Positions 48,201-56,744 of a stretch of DNA of 64,000 nucleotides are shown here, in pieces. How positions within the stretch are numbered: the stretch's first letter is position 1; each line of letters opens with the position of its first letter. The stretch lies in NCBI GenBank assembly GCA_023213315.1, contig JAKCPI010004539.1, positions 1 through 64,000 of the forward strand, read 5' to 3'. Origin of the DNA: Euborellia annulipes (lineage: Eukaryota; Arthropoda; Insecta; Dermaptera; Anisolabididae). A program made the position numbers and the translations under genes. The notes beneath the pieces were generated by a model. That model saw nothing but the letters and a program-made list of their open reading frames with translations, searched no databases and was not told the DNA's origin.

Positions 48201-51200
48201 AAGGTATTTCGATCGTATCAAAAATTCAATGTCGAGATTTCGTTGCAAATGCTGTTTCAAAAAAAAAAATGGATCCCGCAAAATAGTCTGTCTTGAATGT
48301 ATATTTTTACCTCTTTGGGTTTATGAACAAAAAATATCTCAAGAACGAAAATAGTGAGGTTGAAATTTGCTATTTGAATTAAATCGGCCTAAAAGTACTA
48401 GTACTTTACTGATATAATGGCAAACGGCACATCGGGTACATCCATTCGGTGGGCCCACGAATCCAGATTGCAAATCCTACCCTTTCGTTTCATTACTTGA
48501 CGGTTTTTTTTGCAAACATTAAAGGGAATGTTTGCGTACGTTTTTGGTTGACTTAGACTGCACTGCACAGTACATCCAAGATTTTTTTGACCTATATATT
48601 TTTTATACTCCTCTCCTTTTCTTTTATGTTTATGCATTAAATATAAAATTGTAGAACTGTGGCTATACTCTTAATGTAGAGGAGTGCAAAAAATAACAAG
48701 ACGTTTGCAGTCAAATTTTCTTTTATTTAGATTCCAGCTCTCAAGACTGACGTTTCGGCCTGAGGACTAGGCCATCTTGATCTTCAGCACCAAATGTGTG
48801 GATATTTTTAAAAACAGTATCAACAGCCAGCATGATGTCTGCTCACAGCAAAACTTGGAAGAAAAAAATATCCACTTTCGGTTATTGTCAGCCGGCTCTG
48901 AAGATGGCCTAGTCCTCAGGCCGAAACATCAGCCAGGGCGAGAATCTAAATAAAAGAAAATTTGACTGCAAACGAATTATTATTTTTCTGACTCGAACAC
49001 CATTAAAATTAAATAATTAATTTTATATACCGTAATTCATATTGTAACAGGAGGATGAAAATGTAGCATATGTAGTTTCTTTATTGAGATTCAGCCCACG
49101 TTTCGGTTCTAAGTTTGGACCATCATCAAAAATATACATTCAATGAACATCCAAAAAATTTACAAGCTTTTGTGTATTCTGTTTTCTGTTTTATATATAA
49201 ATCACTTACCAACTATTATAATTATAAATATAGTGTATACACAAAAGCTTGTAAATTGTTTTGATCTTCATTGAATATATATTTTTATCTCTGATGATGG
49301 TCCATATTTAGAACCGAAACGTTAGCATTGGGCTGAATCCCAATAAAGAACTTCATTGGCTGCATTTTTTTCTATCTTTCAATAATTCAAATTAATTCAA
49401 AAATTCATATTGTACAGTGATGGACAATATTAAGTCCCACCCATGCCTGTTCTACTTGTGATTATTTCATTGTTTTAAAAAAAAATATGTATTTTTTAAC
49501 GAAAACTTTCATAGTTCAAACCTAGAAAATTTCCAATAGGGATTTTCATTTTCTTTTACAAAAATAATGAAATAATCACAACTAGAAAACGCTTGGGTGG
49601 GACTTAATATTGACCCTCACTGTACATTTATTTTATTACATTTAATTAATATTTTTGTATTTTTCCAGGTGTGGGTCGTACCAAGCGTTATGGCCAGCTT
49701 GAAACTAATACAGAAATCTCAATCATGGCAACAACTCATTTCTGCTTTGGTTTATGGAGCGGCTCTCATGTTGCTATTTATTGTTTCAACTTGGTTCCAT
49801 TCTGTATTTTATTGTAATCGAAATGTGTGAGTATACTTTGACTTTTCAAATTAATTCAATTAAGAAGATTATTCCCTAATTATATAAAGAGCACGATTCA
49901 ATTTTATTAAGATTCTATTTTATAACTCCAAAGTATTTTATATAATCTTTTATCGATTGATCAGTTCAGAATAGCACTCAGGAATTATTGAATAAATTTT
50001 CTTTTTTTTTTTTTACTATTATAATGAATTTTTTTTTTCTACATGTTTGAACTTTGAAATTTCTTTTTATCTTTAGATAATATTGATGAATCAGTGATTT
50101 TTTGTATCAATTATCATAAAGCTAAGAAAATAAAACAAAATATGAAATTTCATTGATGAATAGTTTAAAAATAACGAGTGTAGGAAAAAAATATTCCTTT
50201 TTTTATATAAAGGGAAGTGAGCAGGAGCAGCCAAAAAATTTAAACTTCTGATTTTCAACAATTAAGTTTTGGGAAAACTTGATTCTCCCATCATCAGTCT
50301 TTCAAATTATATTTTTTCCTGAGTGTCCATATGACAACTCCGGGACATATTCAATTTGAAAGACTGATGATGCGAGAATCAAGTTTTCCCGAAACTTCTC
50401 GGTAATTTTTGAAAATCGGAAGTTTCAATTTTTTGGCTACTCCTGCTCACTTTTGTATAAAACAACAGCCACGTACTTCAATGGTTAATTTGATATATAA
50501 ATTTTTACGATATCAATTTTAGTATGTTAAAGTCATTTAAAAAATATTGTAATTAGGAAATAAACTTTCCTGACTGATCTTTCTTATTTCCAATTTACAA
50601 TTAAGTTTTAGTGCACTTAAAGAACAAGGTATTATTGTAATACTTTTAATTAAAAAAAAAAAAAAAAATTTTTTTCTTCTATTTTTGAGCTTTATTGCAG
50701 ATCACAATTTCGGTCGGGCTATCCACCATCTTCAGTTCTGAAAACAACAATATGATTTTAGAATTTACCTATTTAGTATAATAGGCTTATCAAAATGTAC
50801 ATTTACCATATAGATATTGAATTTGATAATTCTAATTTTTTTCTTTTGCCACTTTATTCATATTTTATCCGATTCTTTGAAGGCCTATATTTTTTTTGCG
50901 TTGAACTCTTGTTTTTCCATAGTACTGACTCCTGTTCATAAAGTTCAACAATTTATTAAAATTTCGCTCTTCCCATCCATATCATACTACAAACTGGAGT
51001 CGATAAATGAATTTTTATATTTATTTTTTAGAAGTATGCAACTTGTTTTTCAATTTCAGTAATAGATGTTTTGAAAAGAATTATCTTCAAAACATTGTAC
51101 AAACATATTTTGTGTCATATTCATTCTAACAAATTGCGAACAATGCAAATTTGTTAGAATGGAAACAAGACTTAATACTAAAGAAATAAATTATGGCTGA

Positions 51201-52828
51201 TGCAGAGTATTCAACGTGGAAAGGAAAATGCAATCATGAGAAAAAATAATTTATTATTTCTTGGCTGCATATTCCTTTCCACATTAAAACTATATTTTAT
51301 TCTTTGAATAAAAGCTTCCTCTACTCAAATTACAAAGTTTGTTCTTTTGCTGATATTTGTATTAATTCTTTGCAGAGCACTGAAAGACTTACTGCACCGA
51401 AGCGATCGGGCTATGATCTACGTGTTCATCGCTGCCTCCTATTTCCCCTGGTTGAATTTATCTCCTCTTTCACCTGACTGCTGGGCCTTCGAACTTCGAT
51501 GGCTCATTTGGTTTCTTGCCTTCCTTGGGATTCTCTATCAACAGATCTTCCATGAAAAATACAAATCCCTCGAAACCTGTTTTTATCTAGTCATGGGCAT
51601 TGGGCCTTCCCTCGCTATCTTAAGCCAGGTAATTATTTTTGTCTGAACCATTACTTATATAAATTACTTAGGTCAAAACACTTGTTGTTACGATGGTACT
51701 AGACGGCCTTTTAATACAAAATTTCAAGATAAATGAATGAATGCGAGATGATTCTTTTGGTTAAGCATGTTAGGCGCATCCCGGCTCTGACAATGCTGCC
51801 ATTACATCAACCCACACCAGGAAGAATACTAAAGTGGAATGTTACTGAGAAATAAAGATTGGGAAAGCCTGGTGTACAGTGAAGGACAATATTAAGTCTC
51901 ACCTACTTGTGATTATTTCATTGTTTTAAAAAAAAAATTATATATTTTTTAATGGAAACTTTCATGGTTCAAACCTAGAAAATTTCCAATAAAGATTTTC
52001 ATTTTCTTTTATAAAAACAATGAAATAATCACAATTAGAAAACGCATGGATGGGATTGTCCCTCACTGTACAGTATATTAAGTCCCAATGCGTTTTTCAC
52101 TTGTGATTATTTCATTGTTATTAAAAAAAATATTATATATTTTTTAATGGAAACTTTCATGGTTCAACCCTAGAAAATTTCCAATATAATTTTCATTTTC
52201 TTTTATAAAGACAATGAAATAATCAAAAGTAGAAAAAGCATGGGTGGGACTTAATATTGATCCTCACTGTACATAGTTAAACGATAAATGATAATTCGAA
52301 GGAGGTATCTAGCTGAGTGTTGAAATTCAAATAGGTAAAAAGAATGAGCATACAGCTAGTTATATTTCAATTTATTAATAAACCAGGTCCGACATTTCGG
52401 TCACATATTGAACCATCTTCAGGGCCAGGTTAATGTCTGAAAAAATATATAATAATCCTCGCCAAGTTATATTGGGTATACACACTTGTACGTAGCTCAT
52501 TGCCTCAAATTTTATTATTATCATAGCATGGTCAGAGAGTGAATGACGATGTCACTTTTTAAGCAATCGTGTTCACACACACACATAGGCTTAATTCCAA
52601 AAGAATACACGAGAACTTTTGGAGAAGTCATTCTTGATTTATTTTTTCTAGGATACCGTGATCTCAGGAATGACAGAATTAAAAATAGGAGGTCTCATCT
52701 ACGTCATAGGTGTATTCTTCTTCAAGTCCGATGGTAAGATTCCGTGCGCTCACGCCATTTGGCATCTGTTCGTCGCCCTTGCTGCCAGTGTCCATTATTA
52801 TGCCATCTTGAATTACCTCTATCACTAA
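33189..52828 (+). CDS. MMD: MMD / PAQR11-like seven-pass membrane protein
   Basis: Members of the PAQR10/PAQR11 branch are Golgi or lysosomal membrane proteins of the hemolysin-III-related family, linked in vertebrates to Ras signalling and macrophage differentiation. Exons 33189-33271 (tentative), 47794-47881, 49669-49826, 51376-51628 and 52652-52828 join in phase with GT...AG introns to 252 codons plus stop. Family motifs are in order: EHVANVVTH (first histidine motif), [11 protein letters not shown] (S...H), [34 protein letters not shown], and the C-terminal [19 protein letters not shown] that supplies the paired zinc-site histidines. Several hydrophobic stretches fit multi-pass topology. 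The first intron is about 14.5 kb and filled with mobile DNA. The closest vertebrate match by memory is MMD; MMD2 is not excluded. Confidence 0.9.
33625..33800 (+). mobile_element. tRNA-derived SINE, copy 3
   Basis: A weak tRNA-like head (GGGATCGCGTCCCG where a B box should be), the ATTTATTTCATTTGAA...AAATAAAT palindromic core, GTCTAAATGTCC, and GCCGAAAAAGACC. Confidence 0.65.
33830..34400. other. AT-rich sequence with mobile-element edges
   Basis: It includes a CAGAGGCGTATGTAAGGAGG run near 33978, resembling a hAT-type G-tract end, and a Penelope-like edge (GATGTTTCGGACGTC) near 34302. No pairing ends were found. Confidence 0.35.
34410..34492. repeat. Short hairpin
   Basis: CTTCGTCTGGTGATGAAAGT and ACTTTCATCACCAGACGAAG pair about GAGAC...GTCTC. 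A decayed CTGAGGA...GATCAAAA hammerhead-like core follows near 34515-34548. Confidence 0.75.
34646..35790. other. hAT-type edge followed by AT-rich intronic sequence
   Basis: CAGTGTTTCCCAACCTTTTG at 34642 is a typical hAT end; no second end was located. A Penelope-like TTTCGGTATAAA and ACAAATAAACCACAGAT lie near 34919 and 34975, the latter shared with 15530. The rest is plain AT-rich DNA. Confidence 0.4.
35804..36013. mobile_element. TA miniature element, CAGTGAGGG family, copy 1
   Basis: Ends CAGTGAGGGACAATATT and its reverse (last bases mutated), long inverted arms (CTACTTGTGATTATTT / AATTAATCACATGTAG), flanked by TA. Noncoding, about 210 bp. Confidence 0.85.
36014..36930. other. Intronic sequence with degraded repeats
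   Basis: A 36240-36560 segment has repeated TTTCGG/CCGAAAC-type runs (GGTTTCGGCTGAAAATTTTG) and a short open frame on each strand, none recognisable. No gene is supported. Confidence 0.35.
36935..37063 (-). mobile_element. tRNA-derived SINE, copy 4
   Basis: On the minus strand: GGGTTCGCTTCCCGTCCC (B box), the ATTTATT palindromic core, GGGGTCTAAATGGCC and GCCGAAAAAGACC. An ATT microsatellite (36908-36926) abuts its tail end. Confidence 0.72.
37210..37430. mobile_element. Inverted Penelope-like pair, family 1 (copy 2)
   Basis: Same structure as 15140-15370: GGGAATTTTTAATTAATTAT...ATAGACCACATTT mirrored at the right. The left arm has CAACGTTTCGACTGCTTATT; the right arm core is shortened to GGGAACGTTGTGC. 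Confidence 0.7.
37480..37940. mobile_element. Inverted Penelope-like pair with two hammerhead cores
   Basis: Ends GGGCAGCCAGCGGAAATAAA and its mirror frame two arms of about 220 bp. Cores are on the minus strand at 37517-37550 and on the plus strand at 37854-37887 (CTGAAGA ... GAGCGATGCGTTC ... GAAACGTTG). Both arms keep GAAACGTTGAC intact. Confidence 0.75.
37945..38650. other. AT-rich intronic sequence, nothing recognised
   Basis: No exon or repeat end could be supported here. Confidence 0.4.
38655..38880. mobile_element. Inverted Penelope-like pair, family 1 (copy 3)
   Basis: ATAGACCACATTTTTGTATT at the left is mirrored at the right; both arms retain AGCAGTCGAAACGTTGTAC. It is the best preserved of the three copies. 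Confidence 0.7.
38881..39770. other. AT-rich intronic sequence with a G-tract
   Basis: A GCGGGGGGGGGG run at 39279-39290 is similar to those inside hAT-type elements, but no ends were found. No gene is seen. Confidence 0.4.
39775..39915. mobile_element. CAGTGAGGG family, decayed copy
   Basis: CTACTTGTGATTATTTCATT and a CAATGAAATTATCACATGTA-type right arm remain; the right end reads GGGGACTCACTGTAC. The left terminus is lost. Confidence 0.6.
40035..40235. repeat. Interspersed repeat, copy 2
   Basis: Matches 26229-26440 (GTACCGATGGCTACC, TCGGGGTCACCAATC, ACTTTCGCCGCGCTTGG, TTGTGGTGACTGTT). Confidence 0.55.
40325..40815. mobile_element. Miniature element with about 50-bp inverted ends
   Basis: AAATAAAGACAAGTGTGAAT at the left mirrors ATTCACACTTGTCTTTATTT at the right, and both continue into an AAAATGGTTTTATT...AGGAGT arm. 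The 350-base interior has no recognisable protein. Confidence 0.7.
41371..41569. mobile_element. CAGTGAGGG family, copy 2
   Basis: Both ends intact (CAGTGAGGGACAATATT ... AATATTGTCCCTCACTG), left TA present. About 199 bp. Confidence 0.87.
41602..41712. repeat. Hairpin of about 110 bp
   Basis: GGCAGCCCAAATGGCACATG pairs with CATTTGCCATTTGGGCTGCC, and TTTCTTGTCT with AGACAAGAAA nearer the loop. Confidence 0.82.
41720..43990. other. AT-rich intronic sequence, no gene recognised
   Basis: Short open frames occur but none has a recognisable domain or codon pattern. The AACTAGATAGAGCTTTATTT run at 41776 recurs at 53629, marking another Penelope-like edge. Confidence 0.4.
44010..44140 (-). other. 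Candidate minus-strand 5' leader exon
   Basis: On the minus strand the sequence ...CAATTGGGTGAAAATCGTAT ACCG is followed by a strong donor GTAAGTGTC (44000-44009). The segment is slightly GC-richer than its surroundings and has only a tiny ATG frame (MGDN). It might be the first exon of WIPI2 or of an unrelated transcript; the upstream limit is unknown. Confidence 0.25.
44830..45020. mobile_element. Possible element with CCGAACGCAC ends
   Basis: GACCGAACGCAC at the left and GTGCGTTCGGCC at the right are inverted. No target duplication was found. GGCTGAACGCACAC near 63969 may be another end of the family. Confidence 0.45.
45241..45465. mobile_element. Inverted Penelope-like pair
   Basis: TCCTTCTTGGACACAAAATA and its mirror bound arms of about 95 bp. 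The loop holds a minus-strand core TTGATGATGGC ... GCCGAAAC (45347-45377). Confidence 0.7.
45466..45690. repeat. 30-bp tandem minisatellite, about 7.4 units
   Basis: Unit AGATCTAACCGCACCAAAGG + CTATGGGGTT repeats with an exact 30-base period. Each junction forms the palindrome GGTTAGATCTAACC. As 30 is divisible by 3, one frame reads [10 protein letters not shown] and another [10 protein letters not shown] in every unit; neither has a start or context suggesting a gene. Confidence 0.95.
45773..45804 (+). ncRNA. Hammerhead-like core, Penelope-type
   Basis: CTGAAGA, then GGTC...GGCC with loop GTATATCT, then GAAACGTC. It follows the minisatellite and a short AT stretch; the downstream run GGCTTGAATTGCC leads to an AAACGAAATAAATCAAGC tail. 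Confidence 0.55.
45860..46716. other. AT-rich intronic sequence with one Penelope-like edge
   Basis: Near 46650-46710 ACGAGACGTTTCGGGTTAAT and its near mirror CCCTAAACGTCTCG form a compact hairpin; the right half lacks the GAAAC form. No exon is seen. Confidence 0.45.
46717..47581 (+). repeat. Repeat family A copy interrupted by a TA miniature element
   Basis: Full start hairpin, TCTG tract and end hairpin (GACAAGCACAGAACACAACT ... GTGTGCTGTGCGACC). The CAGTGAGGG element at 47152-47353 lies in the second half. Confidence 0.82.
47152..47353. mobile_element. CAGTGAGGG family, copy 3
   Basis: Ends CAGTAAGGGTCAATATT and AATATTGTCTCCCACTG, TA on both sides, nested in repeat family A. Confidence 0.85.
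47794..47881 (+). CDS. MMD: MMD-like exon 2
   Basis: Acceptor GTTTGTTGCAG, donor GTAAGT. Encodes [20 protein letters not shown], then HVANVVTHG, with the family's first conserved motif. GC-rich compared with the introns. Confidence 0.9.
48173..48420 (+). repeat. Repeat family A, diverged partial copy
   Basis: TCTTACCTATTATATG, AATTCAATGTCGAGATTTCG and AAAAGTACTAGTACTTTACT follow the family's order; the right half is missing. Confidence 0.65.
48695..48975. mobile_element. Inverted Penelope-like pair with hammerhead cores
   Basis: CGTTTGCAGTCAAATTTTCT and its mirror bound the arms. The plus core is CTGAAGATGGCC TAGTCCTCA GGCC GAAACATC (48898-48930); the minus core near 48748-48787 has a small insertion between CTGAAGA and GGCC. 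Confidence 0.7.
49055..49370. mobile_element. Inverted Penelope-like pair with hammerhead cores
   Basis: GTAGTTTCTTTATTGAGATT and its mirror bound arms of about 150 bp. The plus core is CTGATGATGGTCC ... GAACC GAAACGTTAGC (49291-49326). The minus arm has a matching ACGTTTCGGTTC...TCATCA. Confidence 0.7.
49415..49622. mobile_element. CAGTGAGGG family, copy 4
   Basis: Ends CAGTGATGGACAATATT and AATATTGACCCTCACTG, TA-flanked, about 208 bp, just 46 bases before MMD exon 3. Confidence 0.87.
49669..49826 (+). CDS. MMD: MMD-like exon 3
   Basis: Acceptor TTTTTCCAG, donor GTGAGT. Encodes [20 protein letters not shown], then a hydrophobic run ending [14 protein letters not shown]. Phase 0 in, phase 2 out. 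Confidence 0.92.
50220..50460. mobile_element. Inverted Penelope-like pair with hammerhead cores
   Basis: GAGCAGGAGCAGCCAAAAAA at the left mirrors TTTTTTGGCTACTCCTGCTC. The plus core CTGATGATGCGAGAATCAAG + TTTTCCCGAAACTTCTC is at 50364-50400; the left arm has TTTTGGG where TTTCGGG is expected, so its GAAA box is changed. Confidence 0.68.
50707..50739 (-). ncRNA. Single hammerhead-like core, diverged
   Basis: The minus strand reads CTGAAGATGG ... ATAGCCCGACCGAAATTGTG. The stem is weak and GAAAC is GAAAT; probably decayed. Confidence 0.35.
51376..51628 (+). CDS. MMD: MMD-like exon 4
   Basis: Acceptor TTCTTTGCAG, donor GTAATT. Encodes [40 protein letters not shown] and [20 protein letters not shown], the membrane core. 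Phase 2 in, phase 0 out. Confidence 0.93.
51877..52068. mobile_element. CAGTGAGGG family, copy 5
   Basis: Ends CAGTGAAGGACAATATT and GTCCCTCACTG. It sits immediately left of copy 6, separated by a single TA. Confidence 0.85.
52071..52269. mobile_element. CAGTGAGGG family, copy 6 (tandem with copy 5)
   Basis: Left end shortened to CAGTATATTAAGTCCC; right end AATATTGATCCTCACTG. The shared TA at 52069-52070 suggests one copy inserted at the edge of the other. Confidence 0.8.
52391..52422 (-). ncRNA. Single hammerhead-like core
   Basis: The minus strand reads CTGAAGATGGTTCAATATGT + GACCGAAATGTC. The stem pairs GGTTC...GACC imperfectly. Confidence 0.4.
52652..52828 (+). CDS. MMD: MMD-like exon 5 with stop codon
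   Basis: Acceptor TTTTTTCTAG. Encodes [20 protein letters not shown], then [20 protein letters not shown] and [14 protein letters not shown] before TAA. The two histidines of HAIWH are the family's C-terminal metal-site residues. Confidence 0.94.
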   Translation, partial: DTVISGMTELKIGGLIYVIGVFFFKSDGKIPCAHAIWHLFVALAASVHYYAILNYLYH

Positions 52829-53620
52829 AAAGAATATGCTTAAGATGTATTGTGTAAAGTTAACTTGATCTTCCTATCTAAATTTTTCCTTTATATCAAT
52901 TATTTCAAAGATATTAGGAATTGATCGATTTTATATTTTATATAAAATATACTTTATTTTTTACAAATTTATAGAATCTTATTTAGAAATTGTTTTTCAT
53001 TTTTTTTTCGTCTGCCTTGAACGTGTTCTCTTGTAAGCCAAATATTTTAAACAAACTCTTATTTTGTTAACTTTTAAAAAACAATTAATACTGTACTTTT
53101 ATCAATTAACAAACCCCATCTATTTCTATAAAATCCCTTTACGATCTCTTATTATTCCATAAGTGTCAAATATAGAGACCAGATTCAGATTTAAATTTAA
53201 TAGTAAGGAATCTGTGATAATCATTAATATTTACAAACCATTTTCATGTAATTTATTCTATTTCTATATATATATACATTATATATATACTGTATTTAAA
53301 GACATTTGCCAAATTCTCCTCTTTATGTAGTTAAATGTATACCTTTTTATAAGACAAATTATATTTATATATTTATTTTTCTTTAATATAAAAAAAAAAA
53401 CATTTAACTTGCCAATTTTAAACTATTAGTATTTTTCTGATTAGTGCTGAAAAGTACATAGTTTGAATATTTTTATTATATTAAAAAAAAGACAGTGGCG
53501 TATCTTTGGAATCTTAAGCATGTTAAGTGAAGATTTTTTCATTTATATTAGTCAGTGGGAGTGGATGATGAACCTTTGAAAAAATTTTCTTTTCAAATTA
53601 CCTGCCATGGATAAATTAAC
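52829..53620 (+). other. 3' flank and probable 3' UTR of the MMD-like gene
   Basis: Very AT-rich, with no further frame of interest. No clear AATAAA was fixed. A hAT-like CAGTGGCGTATCTTTGG occurs near 53494 without a partner. Confidence 0.4.
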
Positions 53621-53629
53621 ATACCGACT

Positions 53630-53870
53630 AGATAGAGCTTTATTTGAAATATTGAAATACAAGACGTTTCAGGAGGAATAGTAACTATTTTAGGGGGTGG
53701 TAGTATAGACGAATTGCAATAAAAAATTCTATATAACATGTATCTCTGGACTCATTAACAATTGGACCCAAATATGGAATTCTTTATTGCAATTCGTCTA
53801 TATTACCACCCCCTAAAATATTTACTAATCCTCTTGAAACACCTGAATTTCAAATAACACTCTATAAAGG
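53630..53870. mobile_element. Inverted Penelope-like pair, diverged
   Basis: TAGATAGAGCTTTATTTGAA and its mirror bound two arms with CCACCCCCTAAAATA in common. CGTTTCAGGAGG stands where CGTTTCGG is expected. Confidence 0.6.
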
Positions 53871-53896
53871 AGGCAATGATTATAAAAATCTATGGA

Positions 53897-54040
53897 GTCC
53901 TCGGGCCTGGTGTAATGCATGCTGGCCATTTGTACCAAGGGTCGCTGGTTCGCATCCCGTCTCAAACAAAATTTATTTCAATTTAATTGGATACCAATCG
54001 AAATAAATAGGGACGTGGGTCTAAATGCCGAAAAAGACGA
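53897..54040 (+). mobile_element. tRNA-derived SINE, copy 5 (best head)
   Basis: TCGGGCCTGGTGTAATGCAT (A-box region), then GGTTCGCATCCCG (B box), ATTTATTTCAATTT...TTGGATACCAA...AAATAAAT palindromic core, GGGTCTAAATGCCG and AAAAAGACG with an A-rich tail. Confidence 0.75.
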
Positions 54041-54068
54041 ATAAAAAAAAAAAGAAAGAAATATATCT

Positions 54069-54515
54069 TTTTGCATGGCTCCTAGCATTTCACTAACAGT
54101 TGCCCTGATTTGCCTTCTTGGAGCCGTGGACGCTGGAACACCGGATATTCGAGTTGATTTTGTTGGATTGTTTTATTCGGAGGCCGCTGTACAACTCCTT
54201 TAGTCTTTGATTCAATTAACGGAAAACAAAAATAAACCTTCAGCTCTTAACGTGTTGAATAGGATCAGCTACCTAAAGTTCAAGAGACGCAAATATTCCC
54301 ATAGCTGGTGAAGCTCATTTTCACCTTAATGGGACCGTCAACAACAAGATCGTTAATTTAAAGTAAGATTGTGTCCCGAGCGAGAGCAGAGTTATTTCTT
54401 CTTTGGGCAAATACGCTACTTCTAACAAAACAATCATATTCGAACATGCGGTGTTCCAGGGTCCACGACTTTATGAGAGCAAATCAGATCAACTGATAGT
54501 GAAAGGCAATTAGCC
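54069..54515. repeat. Diverged fold-back
   Basis: TGGCTCCTAGCATTTCACTA ... GTGGACGCTGGAACACCG at the left is mirrored, with differences, by CGGTGTTCCAGGGTCCACG...ATAGTGAAAGGCAATTAGCC at the right. A CTACCTAAAGTTCAAG(A/G)(G/A)ACGCAAA run repeats at 54270 and 54672. Confidence 0.7.
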
Positions 54516-54719
54516 AAGAAATAGAGTGACATCCCCCTTCCATAACAACAGTCAGTATTAGCTTAGCTTGTTAATGATTATATATATAATAATTCGCCGG
54601 ATGTGTTTGTGTTGATTGGGCTTATTTGCGCACCCTTGACTTGGACTTAGCTTTTTCGAGGTGAACCGGCTACCTAAAGTTCAAGGAACGCAAATATTCC
54701 TTTTCAAACACAAATTCAT

Positions 54720-55640
54720 CTTGCAAATTAAATTATCTCAAAATAAAGTACAAATATTGGTTTTATTACATTACATTAATTAAAATTGTCAAGGGAGAGT
54801 CCAAAGCGTTAGGCCGTTGTTTTTGCCATATATTACAGCTCTCTTTCTAAATTGTAAAATTAGAAATGTATATCGATTGAAAAAACAAGAATAAAAATGA
54901 TGTCCATTATTTGGGATTCTTTAATTTTAAAGTTCACTTTAATTAAAAGCGGAAGTCTGGTTAATAGAAAATTTGATTCTACTTTTTTTTTATCATTTTA
55001 ACTCTTCTCGTCTCATCTATTTGGAATAAAAATAAAACCCGAGTCCCGTTACTATCTAAATACTTTTTTAATTGAACTAATGCGTACTTTATTTTGTTCA
55101 TAACCATCCAACACTCTGTTTGAAAAATGAAAGATCTTCTCTTTAACATTGACCATCTTAGCTAAACCAAAAATTTAGATATAATTTCAACAATTCCCAA
55201 TTATTAATAGAAACCCTTATAAGGTATTTTTTCCTATATAAAAATATATTTTGTAATTTATTTATTAATTTTACCCTTAAAAATTTCACTCTCTAATTAA
55301 TATTTTTATAAATAAAATGACATAGATAGGAAAATATTAATATTAATAATTCTCTTAATATTAAATAATAATCAACCAAAGACAATTAGGAAATATTTCT
55401 TTGGATAATAATTCCTAAGCATTCACTAGTTTATTTATTTAATTATTGTAATCAATCTTATACTCTAGTTAAAGATATTATCCATACTAGATTTGTCTTT
55501 AATTATACTCATCTCAACAATTTTATGTTAGTATAATCTAACTAAAAATGTTTTTACTTTCTTAATCTTATACATAGGAAATTTATCTTTCGTTGTTATA
55601 AGGTATAAAGTAAAACAAATTTTATGAGGATGTGGTATAC
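54720..55640. other. AT-rich intergenic sequence, nothing recognised
   Basis: No coding frame, repeat end or hairpin stands out. Confidence 0.4.
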
Positions 55641-55685
55641 GGGCAGCCAAGGCTAAAAATAAAATAAAAGTCCATTTTTTTTGTC

Positions 55686-55718
55686 GACGTTTCGAGTGCC
55701 GATCGCACTCTTCATCAG
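55686..55718 (-). ncRNA. Hammerhead-like core, best formed in the window
   Basis: On the minus strand: CTGATGA, A, GAGTGC, GATC, GGCACTC, GAAACGTC, continuing GAC. Stem II (GAGTGC with GCACTC) is perfect with a GATC loop, and ACGT after GAA is self-complementary, as in minimal hammerheads of Penelope-like elements thought to act as dimers. A 5' partial mirror (GAGTGCGATCGACAC) lies downstream at 55741. Confidence 0.65.
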
Positions 55719-55749
55719 AACCTACGATCAGTCAAACAATTGAGTGCGA

Positions 55750-56240
55750 TCGACACAATAGCCGCAGAATCCGATAAAAAATTATATAGAATATAACAAT
55801 CTAAAAATTTAAGATTTGGCAGGATTACTATAGTAATTATTAATTAATTCATCCCTCCAAAGATTTGGTATAGGAATCGAACCAGATTTCCTAATTTTAG
55901 AACGATTTCTCTTGAAACGTACTAAGAAATGAGTTCTTAATGGTTCGATTTCTACTGGCAGTCCTTTTTCTGGGGTGTTAATTTATTATTATTAACTCAA
56001 TCATTTAACTATCTCCTTGTTTATATATATATATATATATATATGATTAAAGACAAATTCTAGAAATAATTATTTTTTTTAGAGTATATATTTAGAAAAC
56101 AATACAAATTTTTGATAAAATCTAATTTTATAAATAATGATTTTAAAATTAGAAAATAATATTTAATTATGCAACGTTTAATGCTCTCTAATATTTATTA
56201 TATGAGGAAGAATAAAAGAAAAATTTTAAGGTGAAAATTA
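55750..56240. other. AT-rich intergenic sequence with TA microsatellite
   Basis: A (TA)n tract lies at 56022-56043. Nothing else is supported. Confidence 0.5.
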
Positions 56241-56242
56241 AA

Positions 56243-56289
56243 ATACTTTCTCTCTATATATTACATATATAGGTAAGAGAAAGTAAAAA
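56243..56289. repeat. Isolated end hairpin of repeat family A
   Basis: ACTTTCTCTCTATATATTAC ... GTAAGAGAAAGT forms the family's terminal hairpin with no attached body. Confidence 0.6.
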
Positions 56290-56434
56290 AGAAAAGAAAA
56301 ATTATTATATTTCTTAGATAAATTTACATAAACAAATATATTCTTTACTTGAAATGTGAATGTAAACTATAGTTTTATTAAATAATTTTTAGAATTATAT
56401 TTTATATATATATAAATAGATTTTAATACATATG

Positions 56435-56528
56435 TAAAGGACCGCCCAAGCAGGGTAAGGAATTGACCCGGTCATCCTGTCTAAAAATATTTTTCCCAAT
56501 TTGTGTTTTAGGCGGTCCTTAATATGCA
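56435..56528. repeat. Short inverted repeat
   Basis: AAGGACCGCC at 56438 pairs with GGCGGTCCTT at 56512; the interior is GC-richer (GGAATTGACCCGGTCATCC). It could be a small transposable element. Confidence 0.65.
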
Positions 56529-56744
56529 TTTTAATTAATGAATCAGATTATTAAAATTACTTTATAATTATATATATATAAATATAATTTATTTGAAATT
56601 AAGTCCAAATAATCAAATAAATCGGTTTATATCGACAATTTTTGAGAAAGTATTATTAAGTTGTTTATTATTTTGTCTCATAAATGATAACCCATGAAAT
56701 TTTAATGATTGGAAATCATACATAAATTATATGTATATATACAT

